From Trachythela sp. YZ-2020 (taxonomy: Eukaryota > Cnidaria > Anthozoa > Malacalcyonacea > Clavulariidae), in contig JADLSH010000277.1 of NCBI GenBank assembly GCA_016169945.1, forward strand, positions 1,488,001-1,552,000: a DNA stretch of 64,000 bases, in the 5' to 3' direction. Shown in pieces: positions 18,084-28,147 of the stretch (position 1 is its first letter; every line of letters starts with the position of its first letter). The notes under the pieces are model-generated. The model did not search any database. It saw only the letters and a program-made list of their open reading frames with translations, and was not told where the DNA came from. The position numbers and the translations under genes were made by a program.

Positions 18084-20343
18084 TCAAATAAACCACGCTA
18101 ACTGCCTTCGAAGAGCAGATTTAAAAGCTCCTTTCATTACTATGTGTTTTGTCTCTACACTTAAATTGTTCCAAATTTCTATTCCTCTTGTTGTAAACGC
18201 TCTAGCAAGGAATGTTTTCTTCTTATAAACAGGTTTCGTAAGTAGTAACTTATCACCTTTACACTTCGATGCGAATCTTGTCTCATGTTCATGGGTAATG
18301 ATGAGAGGATGAAGGTGCATAAATATAGTAAATGGTTCCTTCCAGTAGAGTGTTCTATGCATAATCATAGCTGTTCTTATGTGTATTCTTTGTCTGACCG
18401 TTAGCCAGTTCAGTTCATTGTGTAGTTCTTTTCTGGATTTTTCATGAATTTTACAACCTACGATTAATCTAGCGACTTTATTTTGAAGAATTTGTAGAAA
18501 GTCTAAAGAATTCCGATTCAGAGCTGAACCCCAAACCGTACAGCAGTAATTGAGTTTCGATAGTATAAGTGCATCTGCAATAGATCTTAAAGCAGTTTTT
18601 GGTATGTATTTACTAAATCTATACAACAGACCGAGCGCTTTTGAACAATCCTTCAAAAGACCATCGCAATGGGGTTTCCAACTTAATGCTTCATCCATCT
18701 GCACTCCCAGAAGTTTAACACATGAATACTGAGTAATGCTTTTGTTCTTTATACTTAGGTTCAGTGGCTGCGCTACTTTAATCCTTTGGCGACCTCCAAT
18801 TAGGATACTCTTAGTTTTCTCCACATTTAGCACCAGACGATTTTTCTGGATCCATTCCTCGACATTAAGTAGATCATTATGAAGATTTTCTGATATTAAA
18901 TTGACATTTTCTGCCACCTGGTATGGAGTGCTGTCATCAGCATACAAGGTAATACTAGCTGTATCCAGTACAGATGGTAAATCGTTAATGAATAGACTAA
19001 ACAACATAGGTCCAAGACAACTTCCTTGGGGTACTCCACAGACAATTTTCGTTGGACTAGAAAATTCACCGTTTATGTTAACCATCGAAATTCTGCCAGT
19101 GAGATATGACTTAATCCAGTCGATGGCCCCCTCAGAAAAATTATAGTCTTTCAGTTTCAACAATAGTAAATCATGATCAACTAGATCAAAAGCAGCACTA
19201 AAGTCTAACAATGCCACACCGGTGAGCAGTCCGTTTTCCATGTTTCTTAGACAGTCGTCTGTTAACTGAATTAGTGCTGCCTCTGTACTGTGGTTTTCTC
19301 TGTAGGCATGTTGATTCATCACCATTATTTTGTTCACCGAGAGATACTGATTGATTTGCTGAAATGCTGCTTTCTCATGCAGTTTACTTAGTATATTTAA
19401 CAGACTAATAGGACGAGAGTTCTTATCTTCAAAAGGTTTTTTCCTATCTTTAGGAATCGGACACAATTTAGCAATTTTCCATTGATCTGGAAACGTTGAT
19501 GTTGCAAATGAACAATTTAAAATATGCCTGACAGGTTCAGCAATGACTTCAGATGCAATATTAAGTAAATAATTGTCAATATTATCCACTCCGGATGTTT
19601 TACAGATAGGAAGATTACTCAGATGTCCTTTGACAGTAGATAGACTTAGAGGAGTGAATTCAAATGCCGGATGACAAAATTTACCAGCCATGACTTTGCT
19701 AATTGAGTGAGACACGTACTCACGATCGATTGCATCGGTCATTTCCGATCTGAACTTCCGAACTTTTTCTTCGAAAAACTTAGAAAAATGATTTGCAATA
19801 TCCTTTGACTTAGTGAAAACCTCTCCGTTACATTCTACGCTTGTTGGTGTGACGTGGTTGGATCTACCTAACAGACCGTTGATAGTGTTCCACATAGACT
19901 TTGTTTTTTTTTCGCTCTTGTTTATGGCGTCTAAATAAAATTCTTTCTTACTATCTCTATTCATTTTTACAACATAGTTTCTCAGTTTTCGATAAACAGC
20001 CCAGTCCGAAAGAAAACCAGATTTTTTTGCTTCTAATTTAGCTGCATCTCTGAGATTCATCAAGTCACGAATTCTCTCCGTTAGCCACGGCGCTGGCCTT
20101 GCTTTGATCGTAAATTTCTTTAAAGGTGCATAAATATCTACAATGTCCGTAAACAAATGGATGAAAGTATTTAGTGCTTCATTTGGGTCATCTGACAGTT
20201 CGACCAACCAAAACGGAATTAATTTCAGATCGTTAATGAATTTGTCTTTAGAAAAGTGTTTGTAACTACGTTTGTAAACCACTCTACCCGGTCCTTTGGG
20301 AATTTTAGTCCTATTAGATAATACTGTAAGATCGTGGTCACTG
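18084..20343 (-). pseudogene. LINE ORF2: reverse transcriptase (over 730 aa open)
   Basis: Continuous frame from the endonuclease end (SDHD, catalytic Asp-His, about 20340) to the stop at 18084. RT landmarks in order: RPISLLNILSKLHEKAAF, TGVALLDFSAAFDLVDH with catalytic Asp, GVPQGSCLGPMLFSLFINDL, YADDSTPYQVA with the catalytic Asp pair, then a C-terminal WNNLS-type tail. The apparent start near 20282 is not an ATG; the frame is simply the downstream part of a longer ORF2. One base-level frame change near 20430 separates it from the upstream endonuclease piece at 20405-20662, making this copy defective. CR1/Jockey-like clade by appearance. Confidence 0.8.
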
Positions 20344-20404
20344 AAGCATATTTGAATAACTTTACATTTATACAGATCTTGTTCAGCTCTATTTAGTGTA
20401 AATA

Positions 20405-20662
20405 CTAGGTCAAGACATGTAGATGCTTATAACTAGCTGTTCGCACTGTCCGTGTAGACTGCTCGACTGCTTGAGTAAGGCAACAGATGTTAGCACAATA
20501 CCTCATTAACGCCGAGTCTTCCTCATCGAACCAATTTTTGTTAATGTCGCCTAAAATATAGGTCGCCTTATTTTCATCGGTTGCTTTTTCCCAGGAATCG
20601 AACACTTTAGACATATAGGCGCTATTAGCATTCGGTGGGCAGTAAAAGATACCAAGTAGCAT
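20405..20662 (-). pseudogene. LINE endonuclease fragment
   Basis: LLGIFYCPPNAN...TYILGDINKNWFD matches the middle of the exonuclease-endonuclease-phosphatase domain (G-D-[IF]-N catalytic block). It is truncated at its 5' end and one frame off from the RT part. Confidence 0.75.
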
Positions 20663-20687
20663 CGTTGGTGCACTTGATCATAGGAGT

Positions 20688-20727
20688 TAGCGTTCCAGTT
20701 TACTTATAGTTCACTGGTTAACTCTAG
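20688..20727 (+). promoter_or_regulatory. Second (inverted) copy of the palindromic promoter-like motif
   Basis: GTTAGCGTTCCAGTTTACTT... is the complement, with few changes, of 13161-13199. It includes a TACTTATAG box on the plus strand. It probably belongs to the original giant element. No intact LRR gene follows it here. Confidence 0.5.
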
Positions 20728-20906
20728 TCTGTATGTTCCCGCGAAAACGGCTATTCACGTGTAACTTTTTAATATTTTACTAAATTAACTAATAGCATTG
20801 ACTTTGAGATTTTGTTGAAACTTCACGAATTTGTCTAACTATTTGATGTAGTTAAACTTCACGATGATTCGTATAAGAACCTATAGAGCTACGCCAAGTC
20901 TACCAG

Positions 20907-21233
20907 ATGCATGAAAACGAGAAGAAGCTCCTCTATGCAAGGAGAGTCCTCGAAGTAGAGCAAGGAACATTTACGCCACTCGCATTCACCACCACAGGCG
21001 GTATGGGTAAAGAGTGTATGAGATACCATAGTCGATTGGCAGAGCTGGTAGCCATAAAGAAAGGCGAAGAGTATGCGACAACTATGAGTTGGATAAGAGC
21101 TAGAACTTCTTTCGCTTTATTGAGATCGGCACTTACCTGCCTGAGGGGTTCAAGGGCAAGGAAAATCAAGTACATCAGGAACGTTGATTTTAGTATTGAG
21201 AACGCCGCGAGCGCTACCTCTCAAACATTTTAA
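20907..21233 (+). pseudogene. C-terminal fragment of a retroelement ORF
   Basis: 108 codons from an ATG. The segment [21 protein letters not shown]...[11 protein letters not shown]...[23 protein letters not shown] matches a highly recurrent C-terminal end that I associate with retrotransposon polyproteins in cnidarian and mollusc genomes (recollection). The upstream polymerase part is missing, so it is a 5'-truncated remnant. Confidence 0.5.
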
Positions 21234-21339
21234 ACTGTATAAATGATTTTAGTTATTTTAGGTATATTGTACACAGTTTGCTTACAAAGTTTTAAAAATA
21301 CTGTACAGATCAACAAACACTAAGATACTTACATTTAGG

Positions 21340-21376
21340 ATATATTATTTATTATTATTATTATTATTTATTATTT
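21340..21376. repeat. (TTA)n-type microsatellite
   Basis: Runs of TTATTATTATTATTATT at about 21340-21376 beside the retroelement remnant. Confidence 0.8.
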
Positions 21377-21538
21377 TATTATTTAATGTTATTTGAGAAC
21401 GGTAACCCTTCAGATCTAATATCATCTGATTTCCAAGGGGCCGTTACCGAAATACAATAAAAAAACTATATAAAAAGGCATTATAACTATTCAAACACAA
21501 TAGACAAATTATTTACAAACAAATAAAAAAAATAGGTT

Positions 21539-21769
21539 CTAGTCACTGTTCACACGTTTCGTCCCATCATTATAATCGGCTCGAGAGAATTGTTTTATTT
21601 GCCGAATAGAAACGCCGTTCGCTTTAGCGGCTTTCGGGAGGCTATACCACAGACTTACCGCTGAATAACTTATGCTTTTTTTAGTGAAATTTGTTTTAGG
21701 CTTTGGAAGGGCAAAATCAACATAATTATTACGTAGGCTGTAATTGTCGTTTCTATTAATATTAAACAT
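21539..21769 (-). pseudogene. LINE C-terminal fragment
   Basis: NINRNDNYSLRNNYVDFALPKPKTNF...SYSAVSLWYSLPKAAK is the conserved LINE ORF2 C-terminal signature (R-x-x-x-Y...S-x-x-x-x-x-x-x-x-W-N-x-L-P). Nothing of the RT core precedes it. Confidence 0.65.
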
Positions 21770-21985
21770 TTATTAACTTTTGCCGTCAATAATAATTATA
21801 CATGATAAAGACGGCGCAGGAACACCAGCACAGCGTGAGCCAATTACGTTGGTGTCCTGAAATTACGGATCATTATATAAACTAAATATATTACATAGAT
21901 ATAGTACATGACTTGCATTCTCAATACACTTACAAACATACATACACTAGACAAAGTATTTTCACATAGTTAAAGTTTAATAAAG

Positions 21986-23812
21986 TTAATAGCAACAGTT
22001 TTTTGAGGTGGTCAATTGGTTTGCTTGATGGCATTTTAAACATATTGATTTCCAAGACTGTTGGTTTTCAGTGTCAAAAATTTGTACAGTCGCTGCGTAA
22101 TAGTACTCAAAAAGGAGTTTTTTGAATTTTTGATACGAAATATCCGGCATACGTAGTTCTTCAGGAAGTGTATTCCAAATTCGCGAAGCTCTCAACACAT
22201 AACTGTTCTGTAAACATAACGTTTTGGTTGATGGTATGTGATAAGTAGTGACAGAATTTTTTACCGACCGTAAATTCATGATTAAGTTAACTCTGTTGAC
22301 TTGCTTGGGTAGAATATCGAGATCAGTTATAATAAGACCTCGCGTACTTTTAAACAAAAATAAAACGTCGAGATATTCGTGCCAGTAGCTCAGTGGTAAC
22401 ATGTTTAAAGTAGCTAGTCTCGTTTTGTATGCGATGTCTGTTTCGAAAGGCAAAGACAGAATGTACTTGGTAGCCCTCCGTTGGATTCGTTCCAATTCGC
22501 CACACATGCTGACATTTTGTGGGCTCCAGACTTGAGAGGCATAGGCAAGGTGTGACCTGACTAGTGAGAGATACAGATTGCGACGCGTGTTAACATCTTT
22601 AACTTGAACAGTCGAACGTTTCAGCATACCAAGCATACGGTTGGCCTTAGTGATCTGTTCGTGGATGTTGATAGACCAAGTGAGATCAGAAGTAACTGTT
22701 ACCCCAAGATCTTTCTGACTGGATACATGTTGCAATGACCGACCATCCATCTGGTATTCAACAACGAGTGGGTTGCGTTTCCTGGTGACACTAAGGACTT
22801 TACATTTATGTGCGTTGAATTTTAGTCGCCAACTTTGTGCCCAGTTCTCCACATTTTTCACTTCAGCAAGCAAAATATGAGCATCTCTAGAGGACTCAAC
22901 GATTGAAAAACACTTTGTGTCGTCTGCGAATAGAGAAACATCCACAAATGGTGAAGAGATTGACGAGGGAAGGTCATTTACGTAAATCAGAAACAACAAA
23001 GGTCCAAGGATTGATCCTTGAGGGACACCAGAGGTAACTGTAAGCATATCTGACGTGGCACCATGAACAAGTACACGCTATTGACGTTTTAATAGGTAGT
23101 TCGTAAACCAGTTCAGAACTTTATCCGTGATCCCAAATTGATAAAGTTTTTGCAGAAGGAGTTTGTGGTCAACAGTATCGAAGGCTTTGGCAATGTCCAG
23201 GTACAAGATATCAGTTTGCTTACCCTTATCTAAATTTTGACCGATACGATGAAGCACTGACAAGAGTTGACTCGCACAAGATTTCCCTTTTAGGAAACCA
23301 TGCTGTTTATCTGATATCAATTTCTGAGCATGGTCTACTATTCTGTTAAAAATACAACGCTCGAAAGCCTTTGCAACAACACACATCAGAGAGATGGGTC
23401 TGTAGTTTTCAACATAGGTTTTGTTTCCCTTTTTATGAAGTGGAATGACATTGGAAAGTTTCCATTCTGTCGGAAGACTACCAGAATTTAGTGACTTGTT
23501 GAACAGATACGTGAGTGATGGAGTGATGCTAGAAGCACATTCTTTCAACAAGCGAATGGGTATTTTGCCGGGTCCAGAGGCTTTGTCTGGATTTAGATTG
23601 CACAATACATTGTGTACTTCACATGGTTCCAGGGTAATCTCTGTAATTATTTCACTTGATATAGGCGAAATTGGGGTACCATTAACATCATTAATATCAG
23701 ATTCTTTTAAAAAGACTGAGTTGAAGTAGCAATTGAATAAATTGGCTGTTTCTTCTGCATTGTTGGAGATGATACGTGAGGAGGAGTCGGTATTTCCTTC
23801 ATTGAATCGACT
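21986..23812 (-). pseudogene. LINE reverse transcriptase, frameshifted, 5'-truncated
   Basis: From about 23812 the minus strand encodes the start of an RT domain (NAEETANLFNCYFNSVF), then KASGPGKIPIRLLKECA, PLHKKGN, ENYRPISLMCVVAKAFERC, ILYLDIAKAFDTVDH. After a shift between 23078 and 23047 it continues with SGVPQGSILGPLLFLIYVND, SLFADDTKCFS and the thumb and C-terminal WNTLPEELR region to the stop at 21986. This is a CR1-like non-LTR retrotransposon lacking its endonuclease. The Asp pair FADD is intact; only the shift and the 5' truncation disable it. Confidence 0.8.
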
Positions 23813-24003
23813 TGACTGCCAATACTGCGCTGAACTTTTCGGCGTAATGTTTCCTTCTTTTTGAGCACATTAGATATGCTGTCTGGGAGTTGTTTGTTTT
23901 TAACTTTATGCATAAACGTTATTTTATGAGATCTCCTTCTTTCAGCTAATTGTTGCCAGCCAAGTTCGGTTAGCATATCGCTTATTCTTGTGTAAGAAAT
24001 ATA
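23813..24003 (-). pseudogene. Fragment of another LINE C-terminus abutting the right terminal repeat
   Basis: YTRISDMLTELGWQQLAERRRSHKITFMHKVKN is a typical region just C-terminal of a LINE RT domain, yet it precedes the N-terminal RT segment of the element at 21986-23812. Two LINE copies are therefore joined here, and the outer edge of the fragment meets the right terminal repeat at 24004. Confidence 0.55.
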
Positions 24004-24221
24004 CTCTAACAATTCATCATGTGGCGCGACAAATGTTACGCGACAATTGTCGCGCGACAAATGTTATGCGACAAATGTTATGCGACAATTCATGACGTCA
24101 TGTTTCGCGACAAATGTTATGCGATAATTCTTTAGGACGTCACCCTCCTATGACATCATCACTCTAAACATATCCTGAATACTAATTACTTCCGACCCCA
24201 GATGTGGGCTGTTACCTACTC
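24004..24221 (-). repeat. Right terminal inverted repeat of the giant element
   Basis: Complement of 581-717 plus an expansion of about 80 bp made of GCGACAAATGTTA(T/C) units. It includes TGACGTCA palindromes and ends ...GTTACCTACTC/GCAT. Confidence 0.8.
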
Positions 24222-24420
24222 GCATGTATGCCTTGAAAGAATAGAGAGCGAAGAACCTTCTGTTTCATTCTTATTTTAATAAGGTGTAAGATGTTTAAGA
24301 GGGTTTAAAACCCTTTGCCGACTTGTGTTGATGGATATTTAATTTATTCCATAGACCACTCTAGTTGAGTATAAACAAATGTAAGGACAATGCATATAGT
24401 ATATATGATGTGTTAAGCAT

Positions 24421-24574
24421 AATCCTAACTTGCATTAATCTTTTTTAAGTATAGCTTCCAATTTATGAACTTTCTATAGAAACGTATAGCTTCCTATAGA
24501 AAGTATAGCTTTCTATAGAATGTTCATACATTGGAAGCTATACTTTAAATAAAAGATCAATGCATGTTAGGATT
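24421..24574. repeat. Hairpin-forming MITE-like repeat
   Basis: The outer AATCCTAAC...TGCATTAATC and the complement GATCAATGCATGTTAGGATT pair. The inner arms carry TATAGCTTCCAAT and TTTCTATAGAAA repeats. 154 bp, non-coding. Confidence 0.7.
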
Positions 24575-24654
24575 ATTCAAAACATATCATATACTATAGT
24601 TGCAATATATTTTTTGTACTGTTACGAGAGGATTATAAACATATTATTCTATTT

Positions 24655-25064
24655 GCGACTTCAACAATAGTTATAACCATTCACACTTCTTGCACTAAGC
24701 GCAAGCATGCACAAGTTATCTGTCTGCGCGGTAGCATGTTATTTGTCAACTACTTGAGCCTTGGCAGAAACTTCGTTCTCTGATCACGACGCACATAGAT
24801 TAGAACCAGAGGTTAGAGTTATGCGAGATGAATTCTAATTTTTCATTTATATGTCATCAATGACAATATCTATTCTTTGTTGATTATCTACAGACTTTAT
24901 ACTCAATATACTTTATGTGTATATATATAAACGCCTTAATAGTTTATTTGTTAAGATTTGTAAACCTATAATGGCATGATCTTAATAAAATTTTTGCTCA
25001 TGACATTATATTTATAATCATCCATGCACGTTACTATTTTTCACCCGTTTTAAAAATTACTCGT
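24655..25064 (+). repeat. Left inverted arm of the 3.5-kb structure
   Basis: 410 bp; pairs with 27778-28147 (complement). Confidence 0.75.
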
Positions 25065-25129
25065 TCAGCCCGAAAACAATCTAAGACGGGGCACCGTATT
25101 TCAGTACTGAGTCTGGTTTAATACTGATC

Positions 25130-25215
25130 AGGTTATCTAGATCTCGAACCCCGCTATCTCGAACTTTTTGTCGTTTTCCTTGGCTGTTCGAGATAGCAGG
25201 GGTTCGACCTACTGT
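25130..25215. repeat. Inverted repeat resembling a pogo/Tigger-type end
   Basis: GAACCCCGCTATCTCGAA and its near-complement TTCGAGATAGCAGGGGTTC flank a TTTTTGTCGTTTTCCTTGG centre. This looks like two transposon ends back to back, with no coding content. Confidence 0.5.
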
Positions 25216-25228
25216 AGAAAGTTTTATA

Positions 25229-25776
25229 CCGTAAACCTCCGTATATAAGCCCCCGCGAATATAAGCCTCCCCGAATATAAGCCCACCGCATTCACTAACG
25301 CGCACACTGTTCCGAATATAAGCCCCCCCGAATATAAGCCCCCCCAAATATAAGCCCAAACTAGATGGTTCAGAAGACGACCAGGTGAACATCAGAGGAT
25401 TAGAAAGCTATACAATGCCCTTATCACAGGAAGAATTTCATTTGGAAAGCAGTGACGAAGACGACGACGAACTTACAGACGTCTCTGAAGCCTGCTCTGG
25501 CTCTAATACCGGTACTAGCTCTTCCGATGATGATGATAGTGATACTGACATTTAATTACTAACAGATCACTCTAGCTGACATTGTTTCTTATAGTTATAG
25601 TCATAATTTGAATTTGTTCACTTTCAAATTTTAGGGTTCGTATTAAAAACAATTACTAACACAAAATGATGTCCGTGTATAAGCCCCCCCGTATATAAGC
25701 CCCCCCTGTGTATAAGCCCATCAAAAAACCCTTACGAACCTATATAAGCCCAGGGCTTATATACGGAGGTTTACGG
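25229..25776. mobile_element. MITE with CCGTAAACCTCC termini and TA target
   Basis: Terminal inverted repeats CCGTAAACCTCCGTATATAA (left, and complement at right) are flanked by TA on both sides, as in Tc1/mariner-class insertions. Subterminal GAATATAAGCCCCCC repeats are multiplied at both ends. A short acidic ORF lies inside. Confidence 0.7.
25415..25555 (+). pseudogene. Acidic C-terminal remnant of a probable transposase
   Basis: 46 codons from an ATG, with the frame open further upstream. The tail (HLESSDEDDDELTDVSEACS...SSDDDDSDTDI) is extremely Asp/Glu/Ser-rich. Pogo/Tigger-type transposases often end in such an acidic tail, and the flanking ends fit that class. No DDE core remains. Confidence 0.35.
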
Positions 25777-25944
25777 TATGCACTTAATCTCATTTAATCA
25801 TATTCATGATCTGGTCTTTGAAGGATGTAACTACTTTAAAAATGTAGAAAATGTATTTTCAGTTAGTCATCCCGTTTGAGTGTTGTTCAATGCTGCCTCA
25901 TTAGAGTCCACTGATCTGAAAAATATGTAGAAAATAAAGTCAAT

Positions 25945-26135
25945 GGCGATGGCAGCCATATTGGTGTGACCAACCGAAATCTACTGTGTGGTTGCTTACA
26001 TGCCAGAAGGGGTCCATGCTGTTTCTGGTCATTGACAGGGCAGGAAACACATTGTTTTAAGATATAGAAATTGGCTATGATTTCCTCTTAAATTTCCTAC
26101 TGAATAACTAATGAGGTCACACCAATATGGTCGCC
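25945..26135. repeat. Short inverted repeat (GCCATATTGGTGTGACC)
   Basis: GGCAGCCATATTGGTGTGACC near 25955 pairs with GGTCACACCAATATGGTCGCC near 26113. The roughly 190-bp hairpin-like unit may be a small MITE. Confidence 0.45.
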
Positions 26136-27019
26136 ACAGTCTCGAAATCTAGTATTTAAAACATTCTAAAATTCATTAGAAGAGGTGTGAGAAGCTCTTT
26201 CTTTCAAATTTGCAAAGGAAATAACATTCGCTTTATGTTAAATAACCTATCCAGTTCCAACTTTCAGGTCCGTGCTGAAATTCCACATTTGGGATGTCTT
26301 TTTACGACAATGAACATAGAAACGTGCAGAATTCGAATAACAAATACTTGAGAGAATATTGAACGCTTTTAGCTCCTTAAGTGCTCTTTCCATATGTTTA
26401 TAATCCACTCGTAGCGGTATAATAATGATAGGACAATTAGCAACGCCAATGACTTAACGAAAAACACTTTAGTAACAAAAACATGGCTTGCGTTTTGCGG
26501 AACAGCGCATCTTTTTTATATGAAAAGCTATTACATACAACTGTAGTTATGGTGTACTGCAGGACCTACTTTTGTGTGCAGGTTTTCACACGGAAAGTAT
26601 GCAGTATTGAATGTAAAAATATACAGTATTGAAAATTAGAAAATTTCAGTTTCAACTTCGTATAACAAGTGCTATATATAGCAACAGAGCACAGTCAATT
26701 AATATGTTGAACAATGGCTTTGCCCACAAAATTTCCCGGAGGAGGATCGCTGTACCTCCGTAAGATGTGGTCACAGTTTCTTGTGCACTGGCACTGAAAA
26801 CGAGATCATACTGAAGGGTCATACCCGTTCTCTGAAGTGTGCGCTATATTGAACATTTCTACTAAAAATGATCTGTGTAGAGTTTCGCCAAGTATTCATG
26901 AATCATGATCTGAAAGTCCAGTCGTCGTAAACTGTTGAATACTTTCCCTCATGTATGCAGTATTTTAGAGGATTGAATATAATTTGAAATATTTTTATAT
27001 GACACAAGCACAAAGTCAA
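26136..27019. other. AT-rich, no feature recognised
   Basis: No ORF with support, no clear repeat. Confidence 0.4.
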
Positions 27020-27125
27020 AGATGGCCGCAGATTCAATTCCTGCCAGGGACCTATAGTTGCATTTTTCGCAGCTGTTCCTGGTTAGGTCCAATAAATGTA
27101 TATAATTTACACTCAATAATTTTCC
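27020..27125 (+). repeat. SINE fragment (3' part)
   Basis: GCCGCAGATTCAATTCCTGCC...TTTTTCGCAGC...TTCCTGGTTAGGTCCAATAA is shared with 27290-27385 but lacks the upstream box A. It is a truncated copy. Confidence 0.6.
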
Positions 27126-27235
27126 ATCTACAAAACCCTTCAATTATTATTCAATCGAGTGAGATGCCAAAAAAATCTAGATATTTACCCACAACATAAC
27201 ATGGCAGTACCCTAGTATATATACATGAACTTGTG

Positions 27236-27390
27236 TGGTTAGAGCTCGACAACTGGACTTGGTTGGTTAGAGCGCTGCATCGGAATCGCAGGGCCGCAGA
27301 TCCAATTCCTGCCAGGGACCTATAGTTGCATTTTTCGCAACCGTTCCTGGTCAGGTCTAATAAATGTATATAATTTACCCTCAATATTAC
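27236..27390 (+). repeat. tRNA-derived SINE
   Basis: TGGTTAGAGCGCTGCATCGG (box A region) and GCAGATCCAATTCCTGCC (box B region) form a tRNA-like RNA polymerase III promoter, followed by a non-tRNA body shared with 27020-27125. It is not a functional tRNA: there is no acceptor stem or anticodon arm geometry. Confidence 0.6.
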
Positions 27391-27777
27391 AATATTACAC
27401 CCTGCCCGACTAGATAATTTGAGTTGAAATGTCAGTTTTATGTCACGCGAACTAAAAAGAGCAAACGTAAACAAAAGACATTTTAATACCCGAAGGAGCA
27501 TATTGAACCAAAAATCCCGTGAACGACTTTGAAAATTTAAAAAAGGATAATTTAACTGTGTGTGTGCATGTCAATTTGGCTTGCACTAGACTCAATAGTG
27601 TCCTTTTATAATTTTGTACTTTAAAATAACTAATTAACTTTAACTATCACTAAAATATCTTGAGAATTATTCCAAACTCTATACACGAAGGCTACAAAGT
27701 TAATAATATTAATAAGGAAACACATATTTCAAGGTTTAACAGTATAAACACTTTGAATTTCGAATTGACGAGTAATT

Positions 27778-28147
27778 TTGAAAACGGGTGAAAAATAGAT
27801 ATGCGCATGGATGATTACAAATATAATGTGAGTAAATATTTTATTAAGGGAATAAGGTCATGCCATTATAGGTTTACAAATCATTATAGGTAAACTATTA
27901 AATTAAGGCGTTTATATATATACATAAAGTATTGAGTATAAAGTCTATAGATAATCAACAAAGAATAAATATTGTCATTGAGTCAGTCATCTCGCATAGT
28001 ACGTTATAATCCTCTGGTTCTAATCTGTGTGCGTCGTGATCAAAGAATGAGGTTTCTGCCAAGTTCTGCATGCTGCCGCGCAGACAAATAACTTGTGCAT
28101 GCCTTAGTCGAAGAAGTGTGAATGATTATAACTATTGTTGAAGTCGC
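27778..28147 (-). repeat. Right inverted arm of the 3.5-kb structure
   Basis: 370 bp; complement of 24655-25064 with small deletions. Confidence 0.75.

Larger units (their letters stand above)
17930..20664 (-). mobile_element. 5'-truncated LINE (non-LTR retrotransposon), minus strand
   Basis: An AP-endonuclease C-terminal part and a complete reverse-transcriptase ORF, followed by a short AT-rich 3' tail. The 5' part of the endonuclease is missing at about 20664, as is normal for target-primed insertions. The long open RT frame suggests a fairly young copy. Confidence 0.8.
24655..28147. mobile_element. 3.5-kb structure bounded by about 400-bp inverted arms
   Basis: 24655-25064 and the complement of 27778-28147 are the same sequence with indels. 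Both start GCGACTTCAACAATAGTTATAA and end CACCCGTTTT(A/C)AAAATTACTCG. The centre holds a Tc1-like MITE (25229-25776), SINE copies and unassigned DNA. No transposase is seen and no clear target duplication flanks the arms. It may be a long-TIR element or an inverted duplication. Confidence 0.6.

Noticed and set aside
27236..27320. A functional tRNA gene
   Set aside because: Box A and B are present but the cloverleaf and acceptor stem are not; a second truncated copy nearby identifies it as a SINE.
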